DNA from: Planktothrix tepida PCC 9214 | GTDB lineage: Bacteria > Cyanobacteriota > Cyanobacteriia > Cyanobacteriales > Microcoleaceae | Length of the DNA stretch: 64,000 nt | Reading direction: 5' to 3' | Assembly: GCF_900009145.1 (NCBI RefSeq) | Contig: NZ_LN889782.1 | Location: 1,148,589 to 1,212,588 of the forward strand | Shown: piece after piece, positions 47,690 to 54,672 of the stretch | Numbering within the stretch: the first letter of the stretch is position 1 | Layout of the letters: each line of letters starts with the position of its first letter | Program-made: the position numbers and the translations under genes | Notes under the pieces: generated by a model | Seen by the model: only the letters and a program-made list of their open reading frames with translations | Told to the model about the DNA's origin: nothing | The model's database searches: none

Positions 47690-47706
47690 GAAACAATCAA
47701 TAACTG

Positions 47707-47735
47707 TTGACAAAAAACTAGATTTATGATAATAT
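47707..47735 (+). promoter_or_regulatory. sigma70-type promoter of a putative small RNA
   Basis: TTGACA at 47707-47712, a 17-base spacer and TAATAT at 47730-47735: a near-consensus promoter. The expected start is about 47742, at the GGGGGG that opens a structured sequence. No ORF follows. Confidence 0.55.
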
Positions 47736-47741
47736 AAACTG

Positions 47742-47934
47742 GGGGGATGCCTCTACCGCATAGAAATAACGTCCCTAGCTTGACGCTCTAGTAGTGAAAG
47801 CACCTTAACCCGTAGCCGAAAGGTTACAAAATTGTGTAACGTAGCTACCTAGAAATAAGTAGCCAACACAAATTAGTCGAAGTCTTCTATTAATGCGGAA
47901 TCGAAGGAGGCTTCGACTCCACCTCCCGCCGCAA
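47742..47934 (+). ncRNA. putative structured small RNA of about 190 nt
   Basis: The transcript expected from the promoter at 47707 has no open frame but several good stems. GTAGCC-GAAA-GGTTAC (47812-47827) is a GNRA-type tetraloop hairpin. GTAGCTAC and a downstream GTAGC lie in a self-complementary stretch. TCGAAG-GAGG-CTTCGA (47901-47916) is enclosed by TGCGG...CCGCA (47894-47933). The 5' GGGGGG can pair with CCTCCC near the 3' end. I could not match it to tmRNA, RNase P, 6S, SRP RNA or a group I or II intron. Confidence 0.35.
47861..47907. repeat. downstream copy of the 48-bp direct repeat
   Basis: AGCCAACACAAATTAG, then GAAGTCTTCTATTAATGCGG and TCGAAGG; the counterpart of 47642-47689. It makes the 3' third of the putative RNA, where compensating changes keep the hairpin (TCGAAG/CTTCGA here, ATTG/CAAT in the other). 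Confidence 0.75.
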
Positions 47935-48079
47935 ACAGAAATTAAAAAATCAGAGCCTTCTGTAGTTGCTAAAAGCTCTAACTCTTTAACCTCTGGAAAA
48001 CTCCAAAGAAAAACTTTTAAAACTTAAATTTCTGCAACAAAATCTAGTTACAAAAAGTTGCGATTAAAAAGCAAAAAAA

Positions 48080-48097
48080 AGCCCCATCGTTGGAGCT
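48080..48097 (-). terminator. second rho-independent terminator for the minus-strand small gene
   Basis: On the minus strand AGCTCCAACGATGGGGCT forms a short stem (AGC.CCA/TGG.GCT) followed by eight T. It may serve as back-up for the terminator at 48173-48205. Confidence 0.6.
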
Positions 48098-48172
48098 AAA
48101 TATGAGGGTTTTTATCCCCTGCAAAAACTTTGACTCTGAAAAATTTTATTAGAATAAATTAGAATAAAAAAA

Positions 48173-48205
48173 TACCCCTGCCATCTTCCACGAATTGCAG
48201 GGGTA
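48173..48205 (-). terminator. rho-independent terminator after the small membrane protein gene
   Basis: TACCCCTGC and GCAGGGGTA form a perfect 9-bp stem. On the minus strand it is followed by seven T. It lies 47 bases after the stop of the gene at 48252-48482. Confidence 0.9.
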
Positions 48206-48251
48206 AAAACGTTACTTATTTTTTGTGATTTGAGAGTAAATTTTTAGAGAA

Positions 48252-48482
48252 TTAATTGCCTAAATTATTGCTGGCGTAAGCATCTAAACTATAGGCAGGA
48301 ATGCGGACGCTGTAGTCGGTTTCTTGACCTGTAACGGACTGAGCGATTTGCTCAAAGGAGTTGGAATTCCAGTTCCGTTCGTGAATGGGTTTGGTTTGTT
48401 CACCCCGGAAGTAAGCTTGAGTCCCAATTACAACAGCCGCAACCCAACCCACAATGAATAAAGAAATTAAAACGGTAAACAT
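48252..48482 (-). CDS. small single-helix membrane protein, PSII-related family candidate
   Basis: A 76-aa protein: an N-terminal membrane helix (MFTVLISLFIVGWVAAVVIG) followed by TQAYFRGEQTKPIHERNWNS, then a polar tail (VTGQETDYSVRIPAYSLDAY). It looks like a small protein conserved in cyanobacteria that is annotated as Psb35-related in some genomes. I am unsure of that name, so no symbol is given. It is monocistronic, with two terminators downstream, which suggests strong transcription. Confidence 0.75.
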   Translation of the reverse strand: MFTVLISLFIVGWVAAVVIGTQAYFRGEQTKPIHERNWNSNSFEQIAQSVTGQETDYSVRIPAYSLDAYASNNLGN

Positions 48483-48922
48483 AACTTTTCTCCTAACCTG
48501 CTTTAGCTTGCTTTCTATGTAAACGATTGTAACAGACAGTTAAAAAATATTGCAATAACTTGACAGATTTTTTTTGGTGTGTTTACCGTACCTGGTTAGG
48601 GGGGTGGGGAGGAGAAGGGGAGAAGGGGAGAAGGGGAGAAGGGGAGAAGGGGAGAAGGGGAGAAGGGGAGAAGGGGAGAAGGGGGAGTATCCTGGCTTCC
48701 TAGCAACAAACTGTCAACCATCAACCGCCAACTAAAACCAGAAATTAAGGAAGAATTAAGAAAATAGTGATAAGCATTTCTGCTAGATTTGATATACACC
48801 AGTGATGTCTTGTACAGGCAGAGTTGATTAGAAATTTCTAAGCCTGATCGAATAAAGGATATTTTTTGACAAGTTCCCTTTAGAATAATAAATAGGTAAT
48901 TATGCAGAGATTGGAAGCTAAT
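48483..48922. other. intergenic region with octamer repeat upstream of pedR
   Basis: Divergent starts on both sides. It holds the AGAAGGGG tandem array (48613-48684) and about 200 bases of AT-rich leader before pedR. No ORF is supported; apparent ORFs here are repeat translations. Confidence 0.6.
48613..48684. repeat. nine perfect AGAAGGGG octamers
   Basis: Nine consecutive copies of AGAAGGGG, purine-only on the + strand. It sits in the divergent region between the small membrane protein gene and pedR. Confidence 0.95.
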
Positions 48923-49225
48923 ATGACGCAAAGCGATTCTCGCACTCCTGTTTCACTCTCAGAACGAGAACTGCAAGTTGTGGAGTTAGTTGCGAGTGGA
49001 TTAACAAATCAAGAAATTGCGGAGAAACTAGAAATTAGTAAACGTACAGTTGATAATCATATCAGTAACATTCTCACAAAAACTGCAACGGATAACCGAG
49101 TGGCTTTAGTCCGTTGGGCGTTGCAATGGGGAAAGGTTTGTCTGGATCATATTAACTGCTGTCCTCTACCGCTAATTCCCACTGACGATGAAACGGAAGC
49201 TATCATTTCTTCTTCAGTAGAATAG
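48923..49225 (+). CDS. pedR: PedR-like LuxR-type transcriptional regulator
   Basis: A small (100 aa) LuxR-type protein with only a GerE helix-turn-helix: LSERELQVVELVASGLTNQE and IAEKLEISKRTVDNHISNIL. It is followed by VRWALQWGKVCLDHINCCPL with cysteines close to the DNA-binding domain. Size and sequence match PedR, a cyanobacterial regulator whose activity depends on thioredoxin-mediated redox state of photosynthetic electron transport. A GGAAG site precedes the ATG at 48923; an in-frame ATG at 48902 is possible. Confidence 0.85.
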   Translation: MTQSDSRTPVSLSERELQVVELVASGLTNQEIAEKLEISKRTVDNHISNILTKTATDNRVALVRWALQWGKVCLDHINCCPLPLIPTDDETEAIISSSVE

Positions 49226-49247
49226 CGAAACAATAGGTTAATGTTGA

Positions 49248-49559
49248 ATGCAAACAGTTAAACAGAAACAACGGCTTCGCTATCAAGTTCGCTGTCGGAC
49301 ACTTCCTTTAACGGTGTATCGAGAAGTGGCTGCACATTTGCGTCAGGTCGAAGGAGTGAACACGGGGTTAATTCCGACAAGCATTAGTCCTGATGAAATA
49401 CTGCCAGAATTTGATTACACTCAAAGTCAGGTTGGCAGTTTATGGATCGAATATGATGACACTCATGATTCGGCAACTCGTCAACAGATTGATCAAATTT
49501 TGGCGTATTATAACGATCGTTATGGAACCTGGGAGATAATCGATCCGCCACAGGAGTAA
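49248..49559 (+). CDS. conserved hypothetical protein upstream of hisS
   Basis: A 103-aa protein: VRCRTLPLTVYREVAAHLRQ, then VEGVNTGLIPTSISPDEILP, a DYTQSQVGSLWIEYDDTHDS segment and QQIDQILAYYNDRYGTWEII. No membrane part or motif of known function. It lies 22 bases after pedR and 18 bases before hisS, so the three are probably cotranscribed. Conserved in cyanobacteria; role unknown. Confidence 0.7.
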   Translation: MQTVKQKQRLRYQVRCRTLPLTVYREVAAHLRQVEGVNTGLIPTSISPDEILPEFDYTQSQVGSLWIEYDDTHDSATRQQIDQILAYYNDRYGTWEIIDPPQE

Positions 49560-49577
49560 CGATTAATTAAGAAACTA

Positions 49578-50861
49578 ATGGAACTGATTAAAGCATTACG
49601 AGGAACACGAGATATCCTGCCTGATGAAATTGGATACTGGCAATGGCTGGAGTCTGTTGCCAGAGATATTTTATTGAAGGCAAATTATCAAGAAATTCGC
49701 ACCCCAATTTTTGAACAAACGGCTTTATTTGAACGGGGTATTGGGGAAGCGACGGATGTGGTCGGCAAAGAAATGTATACGTTTGTTGACCGGGGTGAAC
49801 GTTCAATTACTTTGCGTCCAGAGGGAACGGCGGGCGTGGTTCGCAGCTTTATTGAAAACAAACTCCACGCGACCGGAGGAGTGCAACGGTTATGGTATAC
49901 CGGGCCGATGTTTCGCTATGAACGACCCCAAGCCGGACGTCAACGACAGTTTCATCAAATTGGGGTTGAAGTGTTAGGAAGTCGGGATGCGAGGGCTGAT
50001 GTTGAAGTGATTGCGATCGCGACTAATATATTACAAAAGTTAGGATTAAAAAATTTAAACCTCAACTTAAATTCTGTCGGAAATTCAACGGATCGTCAAG
50101 TTTATCGTCAAGCTTTAGTGGATTATTTAACTCAATATAAAGATGAATTAGATCCAGATTCTCAAGATCGTTTATCTCGAAATCCCTTAAGAATTTTAGA
50201 TAGTAAAGATCAACGGACGCAGGAAATTGTTCAAGATGCTCCGAGTATTTTAGAGTATTTAGGAGACGATTCTCGCGCTCATTTTGAACGGGTGCAACAG
50301 TTATTAACGGCGTTAGAAATTCCTTACAGTTTGAACCCTCGATTAGTGCGCGGTTTAGATTATTATACCCATACGGCGTTTGAGATTATTTCCGATGATT
50401 TAGGTGCTCAAGCAACGGTTTGTGGCGGCGGTCGTTATGATGGTTTAGTGCAAGAATTAGGGGGGCCAGAAACTCCGGCGGTGGGTTGGGCAATTGGGTT
50501 AGAACGGTTAGTCATTCTGTTACAACAGTTGAATTCTCTTTCGAGTTCTAGCTTAGATTTTTATATGGTTTCTAGGGGAACTTTAGCTGAATCTCAAGCG
50601 TTAATTTTAACTCAAAAATTACGTCAAAATGGCTTTAGTGTGGAGTTAGATTTAAGTGGAAGTGCCTTTGGTAAACAATTTAAACGGGCAGATCGCAGTG
50701 GTGCTGTGGCTTGTTTAGTATTAGGAGATGCAGAAGCAGAACAGCAAACAATTAAGTTAAAATGGTTAAAAACAGGGGAAGAAATCACAATTAATCAATC
50801 AGATTTATTCGATAAAATTGACCAATTTCGGGAACACATTAAAACCCTAAAAACCCCTTAA
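49578..50861 (+). CDS. hisS: histidyl-tRNA synthetase
   Basis: A 427-aa class II aminoacyl-tRNA synthetase. Motif 1 region is ANYQEIRTPIFEQTALFERG, motif 2 is GPMFRYERPQAGRQRQFHQI, the histidine-specific segment is RLVRGLDYYTHTAFEIISDD, and motif 3 is PAVGWAIGLERLVILLQQL. The C-terminal anticodon domain begins near residue 325. Length is normal. The enzyme charges tRNA-His in the cytoplasm. Confidence 0.97.
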   Translation: MELIKALRGTRDILPDEIGYWQWLESVARDILLKANYQEIRTPIFEQTALFERGIGEATDVVGKEMYTFVDRGERSITLRPEGTAGVVRSFIENKLHATGGVQRLWYTGPMFRYERPQAGRQRQFHQIGVEVLGSRDARADVEVIAIATNILQKLGLKNLNLNLNSVGNSTDRQVYRQALVDYLTQYKDELDPDSQDRLSRNPLRILDSKDQRTQEIVQDAPSILEYLGDDSRAHFERVQQLLTALEIPYSLNPRLVRGLDYYTHTAFEIISDDLGAQATVCGGGRYDGLVQELGGPETPAVGWAIGLERLVILLQQLNSLSSSSLDFYMVSRGTLAESQALILTQKLRQNGFSVELDLSGSAFGKQFKRADRSGAVACLVLGDAEAEQQTIKLKWLKTGEEITINQSDLFDKIDQFREHIKTLKTP

Positions 50862-50868
50862 TCTCTCG

Positions 50869-50975
50869 TTCCAATGCTCTGCATTGGAATGCTATCAAGA
50901 GGCTCTGCCTCATTAATTCTAATAATTAGAAGTGATAGTGTGTGTTTAAGAGGTGTTTAACAGGCAAGATGCCTG
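50869..50975. repeat. set of three short palindromes downstream of hisS
   Basis: Three perfect hairpins: TTCCAATGC-TCT-GCATTGGAA (50869-50889), GAGGC-TCT-GCCTC (50899-50911) and CAGGCA-AGA-TGCCTG (50961-50975), then CACTTC units. Such modular palindromes are typical dispersed repeats of cyanobacteria. The first could also terminate hisS, but there is no T run. Confidence 0.8.
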
Positions 50976-51006
50976 TTCCACTTCCACTTCCACTTCTAGC
51001 AGGATT

Positions 51007-51102
51007 TTAACCTCCCGCGGCAAAGGTTGCCATAATAATAATTGATAACGCTAAACCGGGGAACAACAGAATCAATAACATAAAAAGATCGTGAGTATTC
51101 AT
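51007..51102 (-). CDS. candidate 31-aa single-helix membrane protein
   Basis: A short frame with ATG at 51102: MNTHDLFMLLILLFPGLALS then IIIMATFAAGG. It is one hydrophobic helix with short ends, like the minor photosystem, cytochrome b6f or NDH-1 subunits. It does not match PsaM, PetL, PetN, PsbM or Psb30 as I know them. No clear ribosome-binding site is present. It lies alone between hisS and the ABA4-like gene, on the opposite strand. Confidence 0.4.
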   Translation of the reverse strand: MNTHDLFMLLILLFPGLALSIIIMATFAAGG

Positions 51103-51224
51103 AGTAATAAAGGGTCTAAATTAACTTGCCGATAGCATAACATAAATTTCCTAAAAAGTGGCTCGAATTTAAAAAATATTTTAAAATGATAGAGTTTAAA
51201 GCATTTATCCTCATCATTCTTACC

Positions 51225-51689
51225 ATGACAATTGCTGTTGACCAAATTTTCAATGTTGCGAACCTGTTTGTGCTTCCCTTTTGGGCGTTAATGATTATTT
51301 TACCGAACTGGGGAGTGACCCGAAAAGTCATGGAGTCCTATCTTCCCTTTGTGTTGTTAGCGGGAGTTTATTTATATCTGTTTATTAGCAGTATTAACCC
51401 TGAGAATGCAGCAGCATTATCCAATCCAAAATTATCAGATATTGCCCATTTCTTCGCTGATGAAAATGCCGCAGCAACGGGATGGATTCACTTTTTAGTG
51501 ATGGATTTATTTGTCGGACGTTGGATTTATTGGGATGGACAAAAAACGGGAATTTGGACAAGTCATTCCTTAGCGTTTTGTTTATTTGCGGGGCCGCTTG
51601 GATTATTATCTCATATTCTAACTCGTTGGATGAGTAAGTTGTTTTTTTCTCAACCCCAGTCTGATATTAATCCAGTATCAAATTCTTAG
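51225..51689 (+). CDS. ABA4-like membrane protein (DUF4281)
   Basis: A 154-aa membrane protein with four helices. QIFNVANLFVLPFWALMIIL, SYLPFVLLAGVYLYLF, GWIHFLVMDLFVGRWIYWDG and AFCLFAGPLGLLSHILTRW match the ABA4 family, which in plants is needed for neoxanthin synthesis. In cyanobacteria the role is unclear. I start it at the ATG at 51225 (MTIAVDQIFNVAN), which agrees with the family's N-terminus; an upstream ATG at 51186 adds 13 hydrophobic residues. Confidence 0.8.
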   Translation: MTIAVDQIFNVANLFVLPFWALMIILPNWGVTRKVMESYLPFVLLAGVYLYLFISSINPENAAALSNPKLSDIAHFFADENAAATGWIHFLVMDLFVGRWIYWDGQKTGIWTSHSLAFCLFAGPLGLLSHILTRWMSKLFFSQPQSDINPVSNS

Positions 51690-51695
51690 ATACCG

Positions 51696-51763
51696 AGAAA
51701 CCGGGTTTCTGTAATACTTTTCTGTATAACAGAAATCTTGTTAAAGAAACCCGGTTTCTGAGT
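51696..51763. repeat. palindrome-bounded repeat unit, copy A
   Basis: GAGAAACCGGGTTTCTG at the left and AAGAAACCCGGTTTCTGAG at the right enclose about 33 bases (TTCTGTATAACAGAAAT inside). It is related to copies B and C at 54.5-54.65 kb and lies about 70 bases before the 885-aa gene. Confidence 0.85.
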
Positions 51764-51830
51764 TCCTAATAAATACATAGCAGATACCCAAGAACTAAGT
51801 ACAAGAATAATAGTAGATAATCAAGTTAAA

Positions 51831-54488
51831 ATGGAGGAAAAACGACAACAAATTAAGTTAGCAGAGCTAAAATTACAATATATTCAAAATCAAGAAAATC
51901 GAGACTTTCAAGCCCAACAAGCGGAACTGAATCATCAACGACAAAAGGAACTCCAAGAATATATCCAAAGTGTTAACTTAGCCATTCACAAAAGCAATAT
52001 TGAGTTTCAACGCTGGCGTTTTGAACAGGAAAAAAGCCTGGAAACTGAATTAGCTCAATATAACCGAGAAACTCAATTAGCCATCGCTGAATATCAACGG
52101 GAAACAGCGATAAAAGTTGCCCATAACCAAGCAGAAGTTCAGAAAATTTTTGCGAATTGGCCCTTAACTTTACCTCCTGCACAAATTTTAGAATCCTACA
52201 GTCATAATAGTTTAATTCCTTTGCGAGTTTTTATCGCGCCACCTAAAGTTAAATTTGAACGGTTTGTCGAAAAACCTCAAAATTTCCCCGATATTGAATT
52301 AACCTTAAATCAACAATTGCGTGATTTTTTTGACTACTATTCTCAACAGGGAAGACCGATAGAATTTTTAGCAGGAGCTTGGGAAAGTAAACGCTTTCAT
52401 AGTGAAGCGAGTATTAAAGCTTTATTTGGGATGTTAAAATCAGAACCGACCTTAATATTAGAGTCGGAATTTGATGGAGGTTATCTCAATTTTAGAATCG
52501 CCTATTGGACAATAGGACAACCTAAATATTCCTATCAAACCATTATTGCTCGTTTATCCTATCGGGAGATTTTGTATAATTCTGCTAAAACTCGCGCCTT
52601 GACTTGGAAGAATACAAAAGATAAACTGATTGCATTAGGAAAAACCCAAGCTGAGATTGAAAAACGGGGCGGGGATAATGAAATTAATCTCAAGATTTGG
52701 GAAGAAGAACAAAGTTTGCGAGAAGCGGGAATTGAGGATAATGAGTTAGAAATTCACTATAAAATTAATCGCAAACATTTTGAAGATTTGTATCAGTTTT
52801 TAATTACTTGTCATTGTTTAGTTGCAGGTTGGATAGCTGATACCCATCATCTATTTTTACATGATTTAACACCCTTATTGCCACAACTCCTCCCAGATTT
52901 AACTCAAAATATTCCTGAAGGAGAGGTTACAGATGAAGTGGTGGGGGTTGTGATTTCCGGTTATGAACAAATTTATCAAGCCTTAGCCGTTGAACGTTCC
53001 CACTGGGTTCCTGAATTAATATTAAAATTAGCCCAAGGTTTAGTCAATTTTCCGAATCAATCTTGGGCGAAAACACAATTGTTGAATTCTGTTGAATATT
53101 GGTTGAAGTTAAGAAACTCGGTTTCTCAAAGAAACCGGGTTTCTGAAGAATCTGAGTTATGGGATGCTGTTAATTCTGTTGTAACCGCTCAGGATTTAGA
53201 TTATATTGAAAATGTGAATAACTTGTTAGCAATATTGGGAGAAACCCACCGGGTTAATATTGTTCAAACCTGTTATAAACGGGGACAAAACCATTGTCAA
53301 AAGGGAGAATATTCTACCGCAATTGATGATTTTACCCAAGTGTTGTTACTAGAAACTAATTCCCCCGATGCCAATTATAATCGCGGATTAGCGTATAGTA
53401 AATTAGGGCAATATCAATCGGCGATAGAAGATTATAACCAAAGCTTGCAATTGAATCCGAATTATGCTGAAGCTTACAATAATCGCGGTAATGCTTATTA
53501 TAAATTAGGAGAATATGAAAAAGCGATCACAGATTATAATTCCTGTCTCGCCCTCAATCCTAATTTACCCGGAGTTGCCCATAATCGAGATGTTGTTCAA
53601 GGGGTTTGGGATGAAAAATGCCGTCAGGAACAGATGGAAACGGAAATAAAACGTCAGGAAGAAGAAGAAAAACACCTTCAAGAAAGAGAATTTAAATTTG
53701 ATGTGATTACGGTTAACGTACTAGGAAAGGAAACCAAACTAGAACACTGTCGGGCTGAATTTTTCAAAGAAGATTTAGGCAATAATATCAGCTTAGAAAT
53801 GGTATCCATTCCTGGGGGAACTTTTATGATGGGTTCACCAGAAGATGACACTGAAAAACCCATACATCCCGTTAATATTGCTGCCTTTTCTATGGCAAAA
53901 TATCCCATTACTCAAGCTCAATGGCAAGCCATTATGGGGAATAATCCTTCTAGTTTTAAAGGCGCAAATCGACCTGTTGAATGTGTAACCTGGTACCAAG
54001 CGCAAGAATTTTGTCAGCGACTTTCCCAAAAAACAGGCAAAACCTATCGTTTACCGTCTGAGGCAGAATGGGAATATGCTTGTCGGGCGGGAACAACAAC
54101 ACCTTTCCATTTTGGCGAAACAATTACAGTCGATTTAGCCAATTACGACGCAAATGACAGTTATGCTTCCGCCCCCACAGGAACCTATCGTCAACAAACC
54201 ACCGATGTTGGTAGTTTTCCCCCGAATGCCTTTGGATTGTACGATATGCACGGTAATGTTTGGGAATGGTGCGCTGACCCTTGGCGTAGTAATTATAACG
54301 GTGCGCCGAGGGATGGCAGTGTTTGGCAGTTGTGTGGAAATACTCAAAACCGGGTGTTACGCGGAGGTTCATGGTACACCCATCCCAGGGAGTGTCGCAG
54401 TGCCAATCGCTGCGGGATCAAGTCAAATGCTGGGCTCAGTAACTTCGGGTTTCGCGTTGTTTCCCTTCCTCCTGCGTGGATTCTGTAA
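51831..54488 (+). CDS. coiled-coil / TPR / FGE-sulfatase (C-type-lectin-fold) protein with DGR-like variable end
   Basis: An 885-aa protein in three parts. Residues 1-110 form a glutamine- and glutamate-rich coiled coil. Residues about 482-577 are three TPR units (YSTAIDDFTQVLLLETNSPD, YNRGLAYSKLGQYQSAIEDY, AYNNRGNAYYKLGEYEKAIT). From about 653 on is an FGE-sulfatase domain (MVSIPGGTFMMGSPEDD, RLPSEAEWEYACRAGTTTPF, GLYDMHGNVWEWCADPW). The end, RVLRGGSWYTHPRECRSANR to FGFRVV, has the layout of variable regions in DGR target proteins. The FGE catalytic cysteine pair is absent, so this is a binding rather than formylglycine-making fold. A palindromic repeat lies inside the frame at 53112-53144. 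Confidence 0.88.
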   Translation: MEEKRQQIKLAELKLQYIQNQENRDFQAQQAELNHQRQKELQEYIQSVNLAIHKSNIEFQRWRFEQEKSLETELAQYNRETQLAIAEYQRETAIKVAHNQAEVQKIFANWPLTLPPAQILESYSHNSLIPLRVFIAPPKVKFERFVEKPQNFPDIELTLNQQLRDFFDYYSQQGRPIEFLAGAWESKRFHSEASIKALFGMLKSEPTLILESEFDGGYLNFRIAYWTIGQPKYSYQTIIARLSYREILYNSAKTRALTWKNTKDKLIALGKTQAEIEKRGGDNEINLKIWEEEQSLREAGIEDNELEIHYKINRKHFEDLYQFLITCHCLVAGWIADTHHLFLHDLTPLLPQLLPDLTQNIPEGEVTDEVVGVVISGYEQIYQALAVERSHWVPELILKLAQGLVNFPNQSWAKTQLLNSVEYWLKLRNSVSQRNRVSEESELWDAVNSVVTAQDLDYIENVNNLLAILGETHRVNIVQTCYKRGQNHCQKGEYSTAIDDFTQVLLLETNSPDANYNRGLAYSKLGQYQSAIEDYNQSLQLNPNYAEAYNNRGNAYYKLGEYEKAITDYNSCLALNPNLPGVAHNRDVVQGVWDEKCRQEQMETEIKRQEEEEKHLQEREFKFDVITVNVLGKETKLEHCRAEFFKEDLGNNISLEMVSIPGGTFMMGSPEDDTEKPIHPVNIAAFSMAKYPITQAQWQAIMGNNPSSFKGANRPVECVTWYQAQEFCQRLSQKTGKTYRLPSEAEWEYACRAGTTTPFHFGETITVDLANYDANDSYASAPTGTYRQQTTDVGSFPPNAFGLYDMHGNVWEWCADPWRSNYNGAPRDGSVWQLCGNTQNRVLRGGSWYTHPRECRSANRCGIKSNAGLSNFGFRVVSLPPAWIL
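53112..53144. repeat. in-frame palindromic repeat pair inside the FGE-domain gene
   Basis: AGAAACTCGGTTTCT and AGAAACCGGGTTTCT in tandem, separated by three bases, within the coding sequence. They encode RNSVSQRNRVSEE-like residues near 428-438. The same palindrome flanks the gene, so the repeat family has entered the reading frame without breaking it. Confidence 0.8.
54341..54455 (+). other. candidate DGR variable region at the 3' end of the FGE-domain gene
   Basis: Codons after TCATGG read TAC ACC CAT CCC AGG GAG TGT, and later TGC GGG ATC, GCT GGG CTC. Most end in C or T and fit adenine-directed changes of AAC or AAT codons, as in variable regions of diversity-generating retroelements. 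The constant framework R.LRGGSW...P..CRSA.R......GFRV is intact. No template repeat or reverse transcriptase lies in this window. Confidence 0.45.
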
Positions 54489-54498
54489 CCCTTTGACC

Positions 54499-54562
54499 GA
54501 GAAACCGGGTTTCTGCCGTTTTACTGCATAACAGAAAGATAGCTGAAGAAACCTGGTTTCTG
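54499..54562. repeat. palindrome-bounded repeat unit, copy B
   Basis: CGAGAAACCGGGTTTCTG, an inner TGCATAACAGAAAGATAGC, and AAGAAACCTGGTTTCTGAG. It begins 11 bases after the FGE-domain gene stop. One arm has a C to T change. Confidence 0.85.
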
Positions 54563-54579
54563 AGCCGCCATAGTTGTAT

Positions 54580-54647
54580 CGAGAAACCGGGTTTCTGCCT
54601 TAATCTTTCCTGCATAATAGAAAGATAGCTGAAAAAATCCGGTTTCT
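54580..54647. repeat. palindrome-bounded repeat unit, copy C
   Basis: CGAGAAACCGGGTTTCTG, an inner TGCATAATAGAAAGATAGC, and AAAAATCCGGTTTCTGA. Tandem partner of copy B; together they fill the gap before the MerA-like gene. Confidence 0.85.
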
Positions 54648-54672
54648 GAATCTACAATTTTAAGGTCAAAAT

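Noticed and set aside
47742..47934. tmRNA or split tRNA-like gene
   Set aside because: CTTCGACTCC near the end looks like a T-arm, but there is no tag reading frame, no acceptor stem ending in CCA and no match to cyanobacterial tmRNA as I know it.
48596..48931. 111-aa minus-strand ORF
   Set aside because: Most of it is translated AGAAGGGG repeat (PSPLLPFS units), with no start context or homology.
54124..54372. Overlapping minus-strand ORFs within the FGE-domain gene
   Set aside because: They are shadows of a clearly coding frame with known domains.
51831..54488. True formylglycine-generating enzyme
   Set aside because: The catalytic cysteine pair of FGE is missing and the C-terminal loops look diversified; a binding role is more likely.
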